Of a stretch of 64,000 nucleotides of DNA, positions 9,123 through 16,958 are shown piece after piece. A program made the position numbers and the translations under genes. The stretch is from Alphaproteobacteria bacterium (GTDB lineage: Bacteria > Pseudomonadota > Alphaproteobacteria > Micavibrionales > Micavibrionaceae), in contig JANQRF010000002.1 of the NCBI GenBank assembly GCA_028289285.1, positions 930,001-994,000 of the forward strand. The letters run 5' to 3'. Numbering within the stretch: the stretch's first letter is position 1; every line of letters begins with the position of its first letter. The notes under the pieces were generated by a model. It did not search any database. It had not been told where the DNA came from and saw nothing but the letters and a program-made list of their open reading frames with translations.

Positions 9123-10769
9123 ATGGGTCTGTTCGGTTTGCCCATATCGGAAGAAGAGGCGCGCCAGAACTGGAAAGCGCTGGCGGATAAAACAGACCCA
9201 AAAATTACTATTGCCGCAAGCTTTACAGCCGATCCAATTACACCCTACCTGGGCTCACACTTACATGCTCTTTCCGGTCAGACTGCAGATATTACTATCG
9301 GCCCCTATGATCAGATCGAGCAAATATGCACAGCACCTGATCCATCTATGGATATTTTGATTATTCTATGGCGCAGCGAAGATATAGATAAAAGCCGTAT
9401 TTCAAATGCGCTCAGGACATTAGAGAAAAATTTTAAAGGTACAGTGATTGTTTCCAATTCTCCGCCGCCTTTTATACCTGAAAACCGGGCTGATAATCTC
9501 TTAAACACCGCGCCGGGTTTATTGACGGATATCAATAAGCCAGAGTCTTTTTTAACGCTCAACCTTGCTGGCTTAATGATGGAGCATGGCTTACACGTAG
9601 CGCATGACATCCGTAAATGGGCTTTGTATAAGCAACCTTATACGGAAAAGTTCTGGCATGCGCTTGGATACCAGGCTGCACGCATCATTGCCGCCCGTAC
9701 GGTTGCACCAAAAAAATGTATTGTCCTGGATGCAGATAATACGCTCTGGGGCGGCATACTCGGCGAGGACGGGCTTGGCGGCATTGATCTTGGTGATGAG
9801 TTTCCGGGCAGCACCTATCGTGATTTTCAAATAGAGTGCGTGCGTTTAAACAAGCAAGGTACCTTCCTCGCACTCGCCAGCAAGAATAATCCTGAAGATG
9901 TCGATGAGGTTTTCGAAAAGCATGACGCCATGGTTTTGACAAAAGATCATTTTAGCGTCATAGAAGTCCATTGGAATTCCAAAGTTGAAAGTCTCAAACG
10001 CATTGCAGAAAAGCTGAATATCGGCCTGGACAGCCTTGCCTTTATTGACGATAACCCCAAAGAAATTGGGGAAGTACGTGAACGCCTGCCGGATGTGACC
10101 TGCCTGATCGTGCCCGAAGATGCTGAAGAGCTTCCCTGGCTACTTTCAAATACGACCTATTTTGACCGGCTATCTTTAAGCGAAGAAGATTCGCTTCGGA
10201 TTAAATCCGCTAAGGCTGAAACACAGCGTGAGGCCCTAAAAGATACTATCAATGAAGACGACTTCATTGCTTCACTGGATTTAAAAATAAATGTGTTTAC
10301 GGCTCAGGAACAACATCTGGGCCGAATCACGCAGCTTATCAATAAAACCAACCAATTCAACCTGACCACACGGCGCAAAACTGCTGAAGAGGTGAAAACC
10401 ATTCATGCAGATGAAAATAAAATCTTGCTTGGCATGAAAATCGAGGACCGGTTCGGTGAATATGGTTTGGTTGGGATTTGTATTCTTGAAATTGAAAATA
10501 AATCTGCACATCTCGAAACACTTCTCATGAGTTGCCGCGTTCTGGGCCGCAAGGCCGAAACCACGTTTTTATCAGCCATCGTACAGGCTGCGCAAAAAGC
10601 AGACGCTGAAAAACTCACCGGAGAATATCTTTCAACGCAAAAAAACAAACTTGTAAAAACGCTTTATCCCGATCATGGCTTTCAAAAGAATGGAGATATT
10701 TTCATCCTTGATCTCTTACAAGATATGATTGAAACACCGGATAGCGTGACACTGGAGCTTGACCTGTAA
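9123..10769 (+). CDS. FkbH-like HAD-IIIC family protein
   Basis: A 548-residue FkbH-like protein. Residues about 200-345 form the HAD-IIIC domain with the nucleophile motif LDADNTLWGGILGEDG, a Lys in ALASKNNPEDV, and the acidic motif FIDDNPKEI. A C-terminal GNAT-like region (FGEYGLVGICIL, then MSCRVLGRKAE) completes the family architecture. In polyketide pathways, FkbH takes a glycolytic three-carbon phosphate and loads it as glyceryl-ACP. The adjacent ACP gives it an obvious partner. The N-terminal about 190 residues are SGNH-like in related proteins but diverged here. It overlaps the MBOAT gene by one base. Confidence 0.92.
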   Translation: MGLFGLPISEEEARQNWKALADKTDPKITIAASFTADPITPYLGSHLHALSGQTADITIGPYDQIEQICTAPDPSMDILIILWRSEDIDKSRISNALRTLEKNFKGTVIVSNSPPPFIPENRADNLLNTAPGLLTDINKPESFLTLNLAGLMMEHGLHVAHDIRKWALYKQPYTEKFWHALGYQAARIIAARTVAPKKCIVLDADNTLWGGILGEDGLGGIDLGDEFPGSTYRDFQIECVRLNKQGTFLALASKNNPEDVDEVFEKHDAMVLTKDHFSVIEVHWNSKVESLKRIAEKLNIGLDSLAFIDDNPKEIGEVRERLPDVTCLIVPEDAEELPWLLSNTTYFDRLSLSEEDSLRIKSAKAETQREALKDTINEDDFIASLDLKINVFTAQEQHLGRITQLINKTNQFNLTTRRKTAEEVKTIHADENKILLGMKIEDRFGEYGLVGICILEIENKSAHLETLLMSCRVLGRKAETTFLSAIVQAAQKADAEKLTGEYLSTQKNKLVKTLYPDHGFQKNGDIFILDLLQDMIETPDSVTLELDL

Positions 10770-11974
10770 TGTTCCCGGAATTTAACAGCATTTCGTTTTT
10801 TATCGATCTTGTCGCCGCCACATGCCTTTTGGCGCCGCTTCTAGCTCTAATCAAAAATAAGCCCGCCCAACATATTCTTTTAAGCCTGTCGGGCCTGTGG
10901 CTGCTCTTTTCCATCGCTCCGCGCCTGGCTTTATTTTTCATTTTGTTCTGGAGTGCCATCATGCTGCTTCAAAATCTTATGGCGCTGTGCGTACAAAAAA
11001 ATGTTTTACCGCGTCTTATCTTCCCGGTTTTTCTTGGCCTGACCCTCGCCCCGATGGTGATTTGGAAGATTTGGGAAGAGCCATTTTCCGTTATATTTAA
11101 TCTCTGGGGCAATGACCTGATACAACTTCTGTCTTACGATCTCTGGACCGTTGATCTGGCCAGCCAGATTATTATCCCGATCGGCCTGTCTTTTGCCGTG
11201 TTCCGCGCCGTAGACCTCCTTGTCAAAACCTATCTTGAGGTTTTGCCTAAACTCAATCCTCTGGCCATTTTGGCTTATGGATTATTTCCAGCGGTGCAGG
11301 TCTCCGGCCCGATTATAGAATATGAGGAAACCCAGACCAGAACACAGCCCGCCCCGCAGGATCTTTATGACGGTGTAAAGCGTATCCTCTTTGGCTTTCT
11401 AAAAGTGCTTGTTCTTGCGGCACTGCTCAAAGAAAGTGTTTTGATTTTTACCATGCACGAATCTCAGCCATTCTATATGAGCTGGCTTTTGCTGTTTGCC
11501 TATACTTGGTTTTTCTATCTGAATTTTTCAGGTTATTCCGATTTGGCGATTGGCGTGTCCCGCCTGCTTGGGTTTAAACTGAAAGAAAACTTCAACTTCC
11601 CCTATGTCAAACCCAATATTTCCGAGTTCTGGGCGAACTGGCATATGAGCCTGACCCGATTTGCACAGCGTAATGTGTTTGTACCGCTTGGCGGATACCG
11701 CCCGCGCACGCAATATATTGCCATTCTCGCCACCATTATGGTGATTGCGCTGTGGCATGATATTTCGTTTGGCATGATTTTATTTGGCCTGTATCACGGC
11801 GCAGGCCTGTGCGCTCACCGTTATGCAAGCACAAAGGGTTGGTTCAAAGACGGGCCTACCCCAGTTAAAATGCTGGTTACCTATGTCTATGTCGTGATGA
11901 GCTTTCCACTTCTGGCAACCCCGCTTGACCAAGCGATCGCCTTTTACCTATCTCTTATCGGAGGGCCGTTTTAA
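10769..11974 (+). CDS. MBOAT family O-acyltransferase
   Basis: A 401-residue polytopic membrane protein of the AlgI/DltB-type MBOAT group. Many hydrophobic helices surround the conserved FSGYSDLAIGVSRLLGF, then ISEFWANWHMSLT, and the family histidines H330 (ALWHDISFG) and H343 (LYHG). Such proteins pass an acyl group from a cytoplasmic donor across the membrane to an exported acceptor. Here the ACP is the likely donor and the SGNH-like product of the next gene the likely periplasmic partner. It overlaps the following gene by one base, and co-translation is likely. Confidence 0.93.
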   Translation: MFPEFNSISFFIDLVAATCLLAPLLALIKNKPAQHILLSLSGLWLLFSIAPRLALFFILFWSAIMLLQNLMALCVQKNVLPRLIFPVFLGLTLAPMVIWKIWEEPFSVIFNLWGNDLIQLLSYDLWTVDLASQIIIPIGLSFAVFRAVDLLVKTYLEVLPKLNPLAILAYGLFPAVQVSGPIIEYEETQTRTQPAPQDLYDGVKRILFGFLKVLVLAALLKESVLIFTMHESQPFYMSWLLLFAYTWFFYLNFSGYSDLAIGVSRLLGFKLKENFNFPYVKPNISEFWANWHMSLTRFAQRNVFVPLGGYRPRTQYIAILATIMVIALWHDISFGMILFGLYHGAGLCAHRYASTKGWFKDGPTPVKMLVTYVYVVMSFPLLATPLDQAIAFYLSLIGGPF

Positions 11975-13143
11975 TGCGTGAGACCATCACATATGCCGCC
12001 CTGATCCGTATTGCTGCCTGGAGCATCTTTTTCCTTTTAATCTTAAGTGCAGTCCTGCCTCACGCGCCAATAGAACTGCGGTATCAGGAAGAAATGCATA
12101 AACAGAATATAGATCCTGTGATCACCTATTGGGCCGATCCGCGTTTTGTGCGCCCGGATACACTTCAAACCCCGCAGGGCGTTAAAAACATTATCTGGGT
12201 TGCCGGATCATCTGTCCTGATTCCACCCGAAGAATTTCCTGAAGAAGGCGAAGAGGAAATCTATGATCACGTCCCTGCCCGCGTGCAGCGTGTTTTAGAA
12301 GAAAATTATGAGATAAATTCCAGGGCGCAGCTTTCGATGCTTTTGGCCCGCCGCGCATTGGATACGTATACGATGACCTTGGATGCCCTGAACCGTAACC
12401 CGGATATGCTGGTGATTACCCTTAATCCATTTTGGGAACTTAATGAACAATCTGTCTATCTTAAACGTGAATTGTTCAATGCAGGCTTGCCGCTTTGGAT
12501 TCAAAACCAGGATTGGCCTCTTATAACACTGGCCGCACCCGGTCATATTTTCTGGAATATTATTGGCCGCTATATTCCGGTAATCCGCGATGCGCATGAC
12601 AGACTTAAACAGCTGGAAGAACATATAGAACTACCGGACCTCAAGCTGAAACCTAAAGATGTAAAACTTTTTGCCGATTTCGAATATGATCAGCCGCTGA
12701 CATTCTGGATTGTACATCGTTTTCTTGGCGGGCAGGCTGATCAGATGCAGCTCCAGCCCGGAAAATTTGATGCAAAAGTCTGGCAGCTTTTAAATCTGCA
12801 ATCAGCGCGGATGGACTCGGAAAAAGGCTGGGCTGATTATTACATGAATAAAACACTGCAAACCATTCAGAATAACGGCGTACCGGCCCTGATCTACCTT
12901 GCACCGATCTCTGAAGATATTACATTTCAGGATGCAGCCTATGCTAAATATGCGGAGCTCTATGAACGCATCAACCAGCTTCAAAAACAATATAGTAAAG
13001 ATAACATCAGGATTATCACTTCCCTGCCACGTGAAGTGGAATTCAGCCTGTCCCATGTAGACTTTCTGCATCTGGACCATCCCGGCAACCTGCCGGACTT
13101 TATTGCCGGTGAAATTGCCACTATGATAGAGGCACAAGAATGA
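11974..13143 (+). CDS. SGNH-like membrane-anchored acyl-transfer partner of the MBOAT protein
   Basis: A 389-residue protein with one N-terminal membrane helix (residues about 10-28) and a large domain facing the periplasm. A Gly-Ser-Ser motif near residue 79 (VAGSSVLIP) and a C-terminal Asp-x-x-His (VDFLHLDHPG, D363/H366) sit where the nucleophile and Asp/His of SGNH esterases and transferases fall. This arrangement is like DltD or AlgJ/AlgX, the partners of DltB and AlgI. The assignment rests on these motifs and position, not on overall similarity. Its stop overlaps the start of a short membrane gene (ATGA). Confidence 0.8.
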   Translation: MRETITYAALIRIAAWSIFFLLILSAVLPHAPIELRYQEEMHKQNIDPVITYWADPRFVRPDTLQTPQGVKNIIWVAGSSVLIPPEEFPEEGEEEIYDHVPARVQRVLEENYEINSRAQLSMLLARRALDTYTMTLDALNRNPDMLVITLNPFWELNEQSVYLKRELFNAGLPLWIQNQDWPLITLAAPGHIFWNIIGRYIPVIRDAHDRLKQLEEHIELPDLKLKPKDVKLFADFEYDQPLTFWIVHRFLGGQADQMQLQPGKFDAKVWQLLNLQSARMDSEKGWADYYMNKTLQTIQNNGVPALIYLAPISEDITFQDAAYAKYAELYERINQLQKQYSKDNIRIITSLPREVEFSLSHVDFLHLDHPGNLPDFIAGEIATMIEAQE

Positions 13144-13250
13144 AACAGTCTTTAAAAGAAGCCGGGCTTGGATTGATCATTGCACTCACTATTATCGTGA
13201 TTGCTGTTGCCGCCTCTGTGGATATTCCGTTTGTTTATCAAGGGTTTTAA
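13140..13250 (+). CDS. 36-residue single-pass membrane peptide
   Basis: A short frame whose ATG overlaps the previous stop in ATGA and whose TAA directly abuts the ATG of the methyltransferase gene. It therefore fills the only gap in the operon exactly. The product has a short charged N-terminus (MKQSLKEAGLG), one hydrophobic helix (LIIALTIIVIAVAASV) and a short tail ending VYQGF. No family is recognised. Perfect packing and composition argue it is real. It may stabilise or regulate the MBOAT/SGNH pair, which is inference. Confidence 0.7.
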   Translation: MKQSLKEAGLGLIIALTIIVIAVAASVDIPFVYQGF

Positions 13251-14147
13251 ATGATGCACACAGAAAAATTCCTGGAAATTGTTCTTGCTGAAAATCCGGT
13301 TCATAAAAACTTTATCGACCGGGCCTTGGCGCATCTTACAGATGATGAAAAAAGTAGACTGGAAGATTATTTAGACTATGCCATTGGAAAAGGCCTTTCG
13401 CCCGATTATCTGGCGCAGAGCTATCTAACCATCGTTGAAGATACGTTCCGCGAGCAGCTTTACTTTATGAAACATAAAGAGTACCGCCATAAAAGCTATG
13501 CTGATGTTGCAGGCGATGTGTATCACAATGATGATTATATGAATCGTTATATGTACGGGCTGGCGGTGACGGCTTTTCTCTGGCCGAACCATGTGGATCT
13601 GGCGCGGTTTTTTAATCAAACGCTTCCAACAGATAAACAAGGCACTTACCTGGAAATCGGCCCGGGGCACGGCTATTACATGATGACAGCCATGACCAAA
13701 AGCGCTTTTGATAATTTCACGGGTGTTGATATTTCAGCGGCCAGCATTGCGCAGACTCAAAATATTCTTGGGCATTTTGCAGCCGGGAAAAATTATTCTC
13801 TTAAGCAATGTGATTTTCTGGAGGCCGATGATCTTCAAGAAAACAGTTGTGATGCCATCGTGATGGGGGAGGTTTTAGAGCATGTGGAAAATCCGGATGT
13901 TTTCTTGCAGCGTATTCGTTCTTTGGCCAAAGATGATGCTTATATTTATGTCACAACCTGCATCAACGCGCCTGCGATAGACCATATTTATCTCTGGCGG
14001 GATTGCGAGAGCCTGGAAGACATGATTGAAGGTTGCGGCTTAAAAATCAAAGAGGCAGACCGCCTGCCCTATGAAGGTAAAACGCTGAAAGAAGCACAAG
14101 CCGAAGCGCTAGCTATTAATGTCGGATACGTATTGGAGAAAGCCTAG
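13251..14147 (+). CDS. Class I SAM-dependent methyltransferase
   Basis: A 298-residue methyltransferase. Motif I is YLEIGPGHGYY (about residues 131-141), followed by an acidic FTGVDIS strand end and the post-motif MGEVLEHVENPDVFLQRI. About 120 residues precede the SAM fold with no recognised domain. The ATG directly follows the stop of the membrane peptide and the stop directly precedes the VOC gene. In this setting it could methylate the carried glyceryl-type group or the sugar acceptor; substrate is inferred only from neighbours. A start two bases earlier is not in frame. Confidence 0.9.
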   Translation: MMHTEKFLEIVLAENPVHKNFIDRALAHLTDDEKSRLEDYLDYAIGKGLSPDYLAQSYLTIVEDTFREQLYFMKHKEYRHKSYADVAGDVYHNDDYMNRYMYGLAVTAFLWPNHVDLARFFNQTLPTDKQGTYLEIGPGHGYYMMTAMTKSAFDNFTGVDISAASIAQTQNILGHFAAGKNYSLKQCDFLEADDLQENSCDAIVMGEVLEHVENPDVFLQRIRSLAKDDAYIYVTTCINAPAIDHIYLWRDCESLEDMIEGCGLKIKEADRLPYEGKTLKEAQAEALAINVGYVLEKA

Positions 14148-14558
14148 ATGAACCAGTTCGGCCTGACCTTTCATCATATCGGCCTTGCCCTTCGGCAGGA
14201 TGGAGATGCGATCACATTTTTAAAAGGTCTGAACTATGAAATCGGAGAGCAGGTTTTCGATCCTGAGCAGAATGTGCATTTACGTTTATGCACCTCTTCA
14301 AACGCTCCTGCTGTTGAAATCATTACACCGGGCGAAGGTGATGGCCCGTTGACACCGATCCTTAAAAAATACGATCAACTTTTCTACCATAGCTGTTATG
14401 AAACGCAGGATCTGGAGAAATCTTTAGAAAGCCTGGAAGAGGCAAGTTTACGCGTTTTACCAGTGTCTCCGCCGACACCGGCCATTCTTTTCGGCGGGCG
14501 TAAAGTCAGCTTTCACACTATCACCGGTTTCGGCCTGATTGAGATTTTAGAGCCTTAA
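14148..14558 (+). CDS. VOC superfamily protein (glyoxalase / epimerase-like)
   Basis: A 136-residue vicinal-oxygen-chelate fold protein. It has the N-terminal FHHIGLALR metal-ligand strand, an internal VEIITP acidic position, YHSCYET in the second repeat, and the final FGLIEILEP glutamate, as in methylmalonyl-CoA epimerase-like members. These enzymes act on small alpha-carbonyl or thioester substrates. As last gene of the ACP/FkbH/MBOAT operon it may epimerise or rearrange the carried acyl unit, an inference. It is convergent with glyS, and the two stops interlock in TTAA at 14555-14558. Confidence 0.88.
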   Translation: MNQFGLTFHHIGLALRQDGDAITFLKGLNYEIGEQVFDPEQNVHLRLCTSSNAPAVEIITPGEGDGPLTPILKKYDQLFYHSCYETQDLEKSLESLEEASLRVLPVSPPTPAILFGGRKVSFHTITGFGLIEILEP

Positions 14559-16096
14559 GCTTTCATCTTTTCAGAGAGGTAAGAATGCACCTGATCCATG
14601 GCGATGCGTTCCTGGTTCATCGTGTTACGATCACGCACCGTGACGGTATCATCCTGCAGCGTATCATTATCAATCGTGAAACAAAACGGCGTGCCGATTT
14701 CATCCTGCCGCGCATAGCGCTTGCCGATATTTTGTTTGATATCCAGATCCACAGCAAAATCTTCGCGCAAATCCATATAGAGCTTTTCAGCTTTGTCCGG
14801 ATGCCCGTCCTTAGCTGTGAGGGGTAAAACTGCCGCCTTTTTCGGCGCCATGCGCGGGGTAAAGTTCATATAGACACCGGACGGCCTGTCCGGATCAGGC
14901 GTGTAAGCTTCACAGATCAGGGCCAATATCCCGCGCGTTAGGCCGGCAGCAGGTTCAATCACATGCGGAATATATTTTTCATTGCCCCGCTCCGGATCAA
15001 CATATTCGAGTTTTTGTCCTGAATGTTCCTGATGTTGTTTCAGATCGAAATCGCAGCGATGCGCAATACCTTCCAACTCTCCATATCCCGGCGTAGTAAA
15101 GGGGAAACGATATTCAATATCTACCGTACCAAGCCCCTCTTTCGCATAGTGCGACAATTCATCACTGTCATGATCACGCATGATCATATTGTCATCGGAT
15201 AGACCCGCCAGCTTCCAGAATTTTTGCCGTTCTTCAAACCAGAAATCACGCCACTTTTTGGCCTCGTCCGGATGACAGAACCATTCCAGCTCCATCTGTT
15301 CAAATTCACGGGAACGGTAAATAAAATTACGCGGTGTCACTTCATTACGAAACGCTTTGCCGACCTGTGCAATCCCGAACGGCATTTTCACGCGGGAACT
15401 ATCAAGGACATTTTTATAGTTCAGAAAAATCCCTTGCGCTGTTTCGGGGCGAAGATAGGCTTTGCTATCTTCATCTCGTACGACACCCGGATAGGTATCC
15501 AGCATCATTGAAAACTGGCGCGGCTCTGTAAGGGTTCCGGGCGTCTTTGTATCCGGCCCGACGATTTTTGCGTAATCACTTTGATCAATTTTATCGAATG
15601 GAATAATATCATACCCGCTCAGATCATCTGATAAGCCCAGTTTTTTCAGGCGCTTTTGAATAGCCGCAGCATCCTCTTCATTATAGATAGCCGCCCATTT
15701 ATCCTGCCCGCTTGTATAGACCATCAAATGATCTGCCCGGTATCGGCTTTTGCTCTCCTTACAATCCACCATTGGATCGTTAAACCCGCCGACATGTCCT
15801 GAAGCCACCCATGTTTTCGGATTTTGGATGATCGCACTGTCTATACCAACAATCTGAAGCGGATGCCCATCCGGGCCGATGGGCGGAGTGATGACCATAT
15901 GTTTCCACCATAGATCACGCAGATTGTTTTTCAGCTCTATGCCGAGCGGGCCGTAATCCCAAAACCCGTTAATCCCGCCATAGATATCCGAAGCCGGAAA
16001 GACGAACCCGCGCCGTTTACACAGCGCGACAATATCCTTCATATCAATCTCTGAAATGGTATTTTCTTGTTTTTCTGCGGGTTGCATGGGTGTCAT
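14555..16096 (-). CDS. glyS: Glycine--tRNA ligase (single-chain class II type)
   Basis: A 513-residue class II aminoacyl-tRNA synthetase of the homodimeric archaeal/eukaryal type, not the tetrameric GlyQ/GlyS type. Recognisable are CKRRGFVFPASDIYGG at the N-terminus, motif 2 (FRNEVTPRNFIYRSREFEQ), motif 3 region (AAGLTRGILALICEAY) and a C-terminal anticodon-binding domain (GKRYARQDEIGTPFC). The first ATG has GAAAGGAT only two bases away. The third-codon-later ATG at 16087 has better spacing to the same AAGGA, so the true N-terminus may be three residues shorter. Confidence 0.95.
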   Translation of the reverse strand: MTPMQPAEKQENTISEIDMKDIVALCKRRGFVFPASDIYGGINGFWDYGPLGIELKNNLRDLWWKHMVITPPIGPDGHPLQIVGIDSAIIQNPKTWVASGHVGGFNDPMVDCKESKSRYRADHLMVYTSGQDKWAAIYNEEDAAAIQKRLKKLGLSDDLSGYDIIPFDKIDQSDYAKIVGPDTKTPGTLTEPRQFSMMLDTYPGVVRDEDSKAYLRPETAQGIFLNYKNVLDSSRVKMPFGIAQVGKAFRNEVTPRNFIYRSREFEQMELEWFCHPDEAKKWRDFWFEERQKFWKLAGLSDDNMIMRDHDSDELSHYAKEGLGTVDIEYRFPFTTPGYGELEGIAHRCDFDLKQHQEHSGQKLEYVDPERGNEKYIPHVIEPAAGLTRGILALICEAYTPDPDRPSGVYMNFTPRMAPKKAAVLPLTAKDGHPDKAEKLYMDLREDFAVDLDIKQNIGKRYARQDEIGTPFCFTIDNDTLQDDTVTVRDRNTMNQERIAMDQVHSYLSEKMKA

Positions 16097-16172
16097 ATCC
16101 TTTCACCCCCCAGATATAAGGGATTCTGGGAAAAGCGCAAGATTTAGCCCAGATATTGTGATAGAAAAGAGG

Positions 16173-16958
16173 ATGGCGGCGGCACATATGATTCCCTTTA
16201 TTCTCTGCGGTGGCCAGGGCGCACGCCTTGCACCGACCTCTACACCGGAAAAACCAAAACAATTTCTGCCGCTCGGTTTGAGCGGCACGCCGATGCTGCT
16301 TGAAACAATTGAGCGTATTCAATATTGCACGGGCGCTGCATCTTCAACCATTCATATTGTCACTTTAAGCCGTTATGTTGAGGCCGTTCATACACTCGCC
16401 CCGAACTGCCCTGTCATTGAAGAAAAGACAGCCCTCAATACAGGTCCGGCGATCGCACTCTCCGTACAGACATTATTGCAAAAGCACCATCCGGATACGC
16501 TCTTATGGATCTGTCCGAGCGATCATGTCATTGAACGCCCGCTGATGTTAAAATCAAAAATGACACAGGCCGGGCACGCTGCCCAAAACGGGTCTATCGT
16601 GACGTTTGGTATTCCACCGACACATCCCGAAACCGGCTATGGCTACATCAGGGCAGGCGCTGATAGACACATAGACAGCTTTACCGAAAAACCGGATGCG
16701 CAAACGGCGCAGCGCTATATCGAAAGCGGCCAGTATTACTGGAATAGCGGGATGTTTTTAGCAACGTTAAAAACCTTACAAACCGAATTCGATAAATATG
16801 TGCCGGATATTTTAACAGCGCATACACCTATTCCTTTTGACAAAGCAATCATGGAAAAAACAGATAAAGGCTATGTCATCCCCTGCCCTGATCTTGGCTG
16901 GGCGGATATTGGAACAGCTACAGCAGGAAATCTGCGATCGTCAGTTGCCGTGCGCTAA
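16173..16958 (+). CDS. Shortened mannose-1-phosphate guanylyltransferase-like protein
   Basis: A nucleotidyltransferase of the ManC type with GGQGARLAPTSTPEKPKQFL (the GxGxRLxP...KPKQF signature), ICPSDHVIE, PETGYGYI, EKPDAQTA, WNSGMF and ending at DLGWADIG. The product would join GTP and mannose-1-phosphate to make GDP-mannose for glycans. At about 261 residues it is shorter than normal family members (roughly 350 or more). The region before the GWADIG motif is compact and the C-terminal domain is missing. The frame ends inside the 3' end of the convergent flagellin gene (41-bp overlap). Start could be 16173 or the ATG at 16188. Activity is uncertain. Confidence 0.8.
   Translation: MAAAHMIPFILCGGQGARLAPTSTPEKPKQFLPLGLSGTPMLLETIERIQYCTGAASSTIHIVTLSRYVEAVHTLAPNCPVIEEKTALNTGPAIALSVQTLLQKHHPDTLLWICPSDHVIERPLMLKSKMTQAGHAAQNGSIVTFGIPPTHPETGYGYIRAGADRHIDSFTEKPDAQTAQRYIESGQYYWNSGMFLATLKTLQTEFDKYVPDILTAHTPIPFDKAIMEKTDKGYVIPCPDLGWADIGTATAGNLRSSVAVR

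Noticed and set aside
14555..16096. Beta subunit of tetrameric glycyl-tRNA synthetase
   Set aside because: Motifs and single-chain length match the homodimeric archaeal/eukaryal type.
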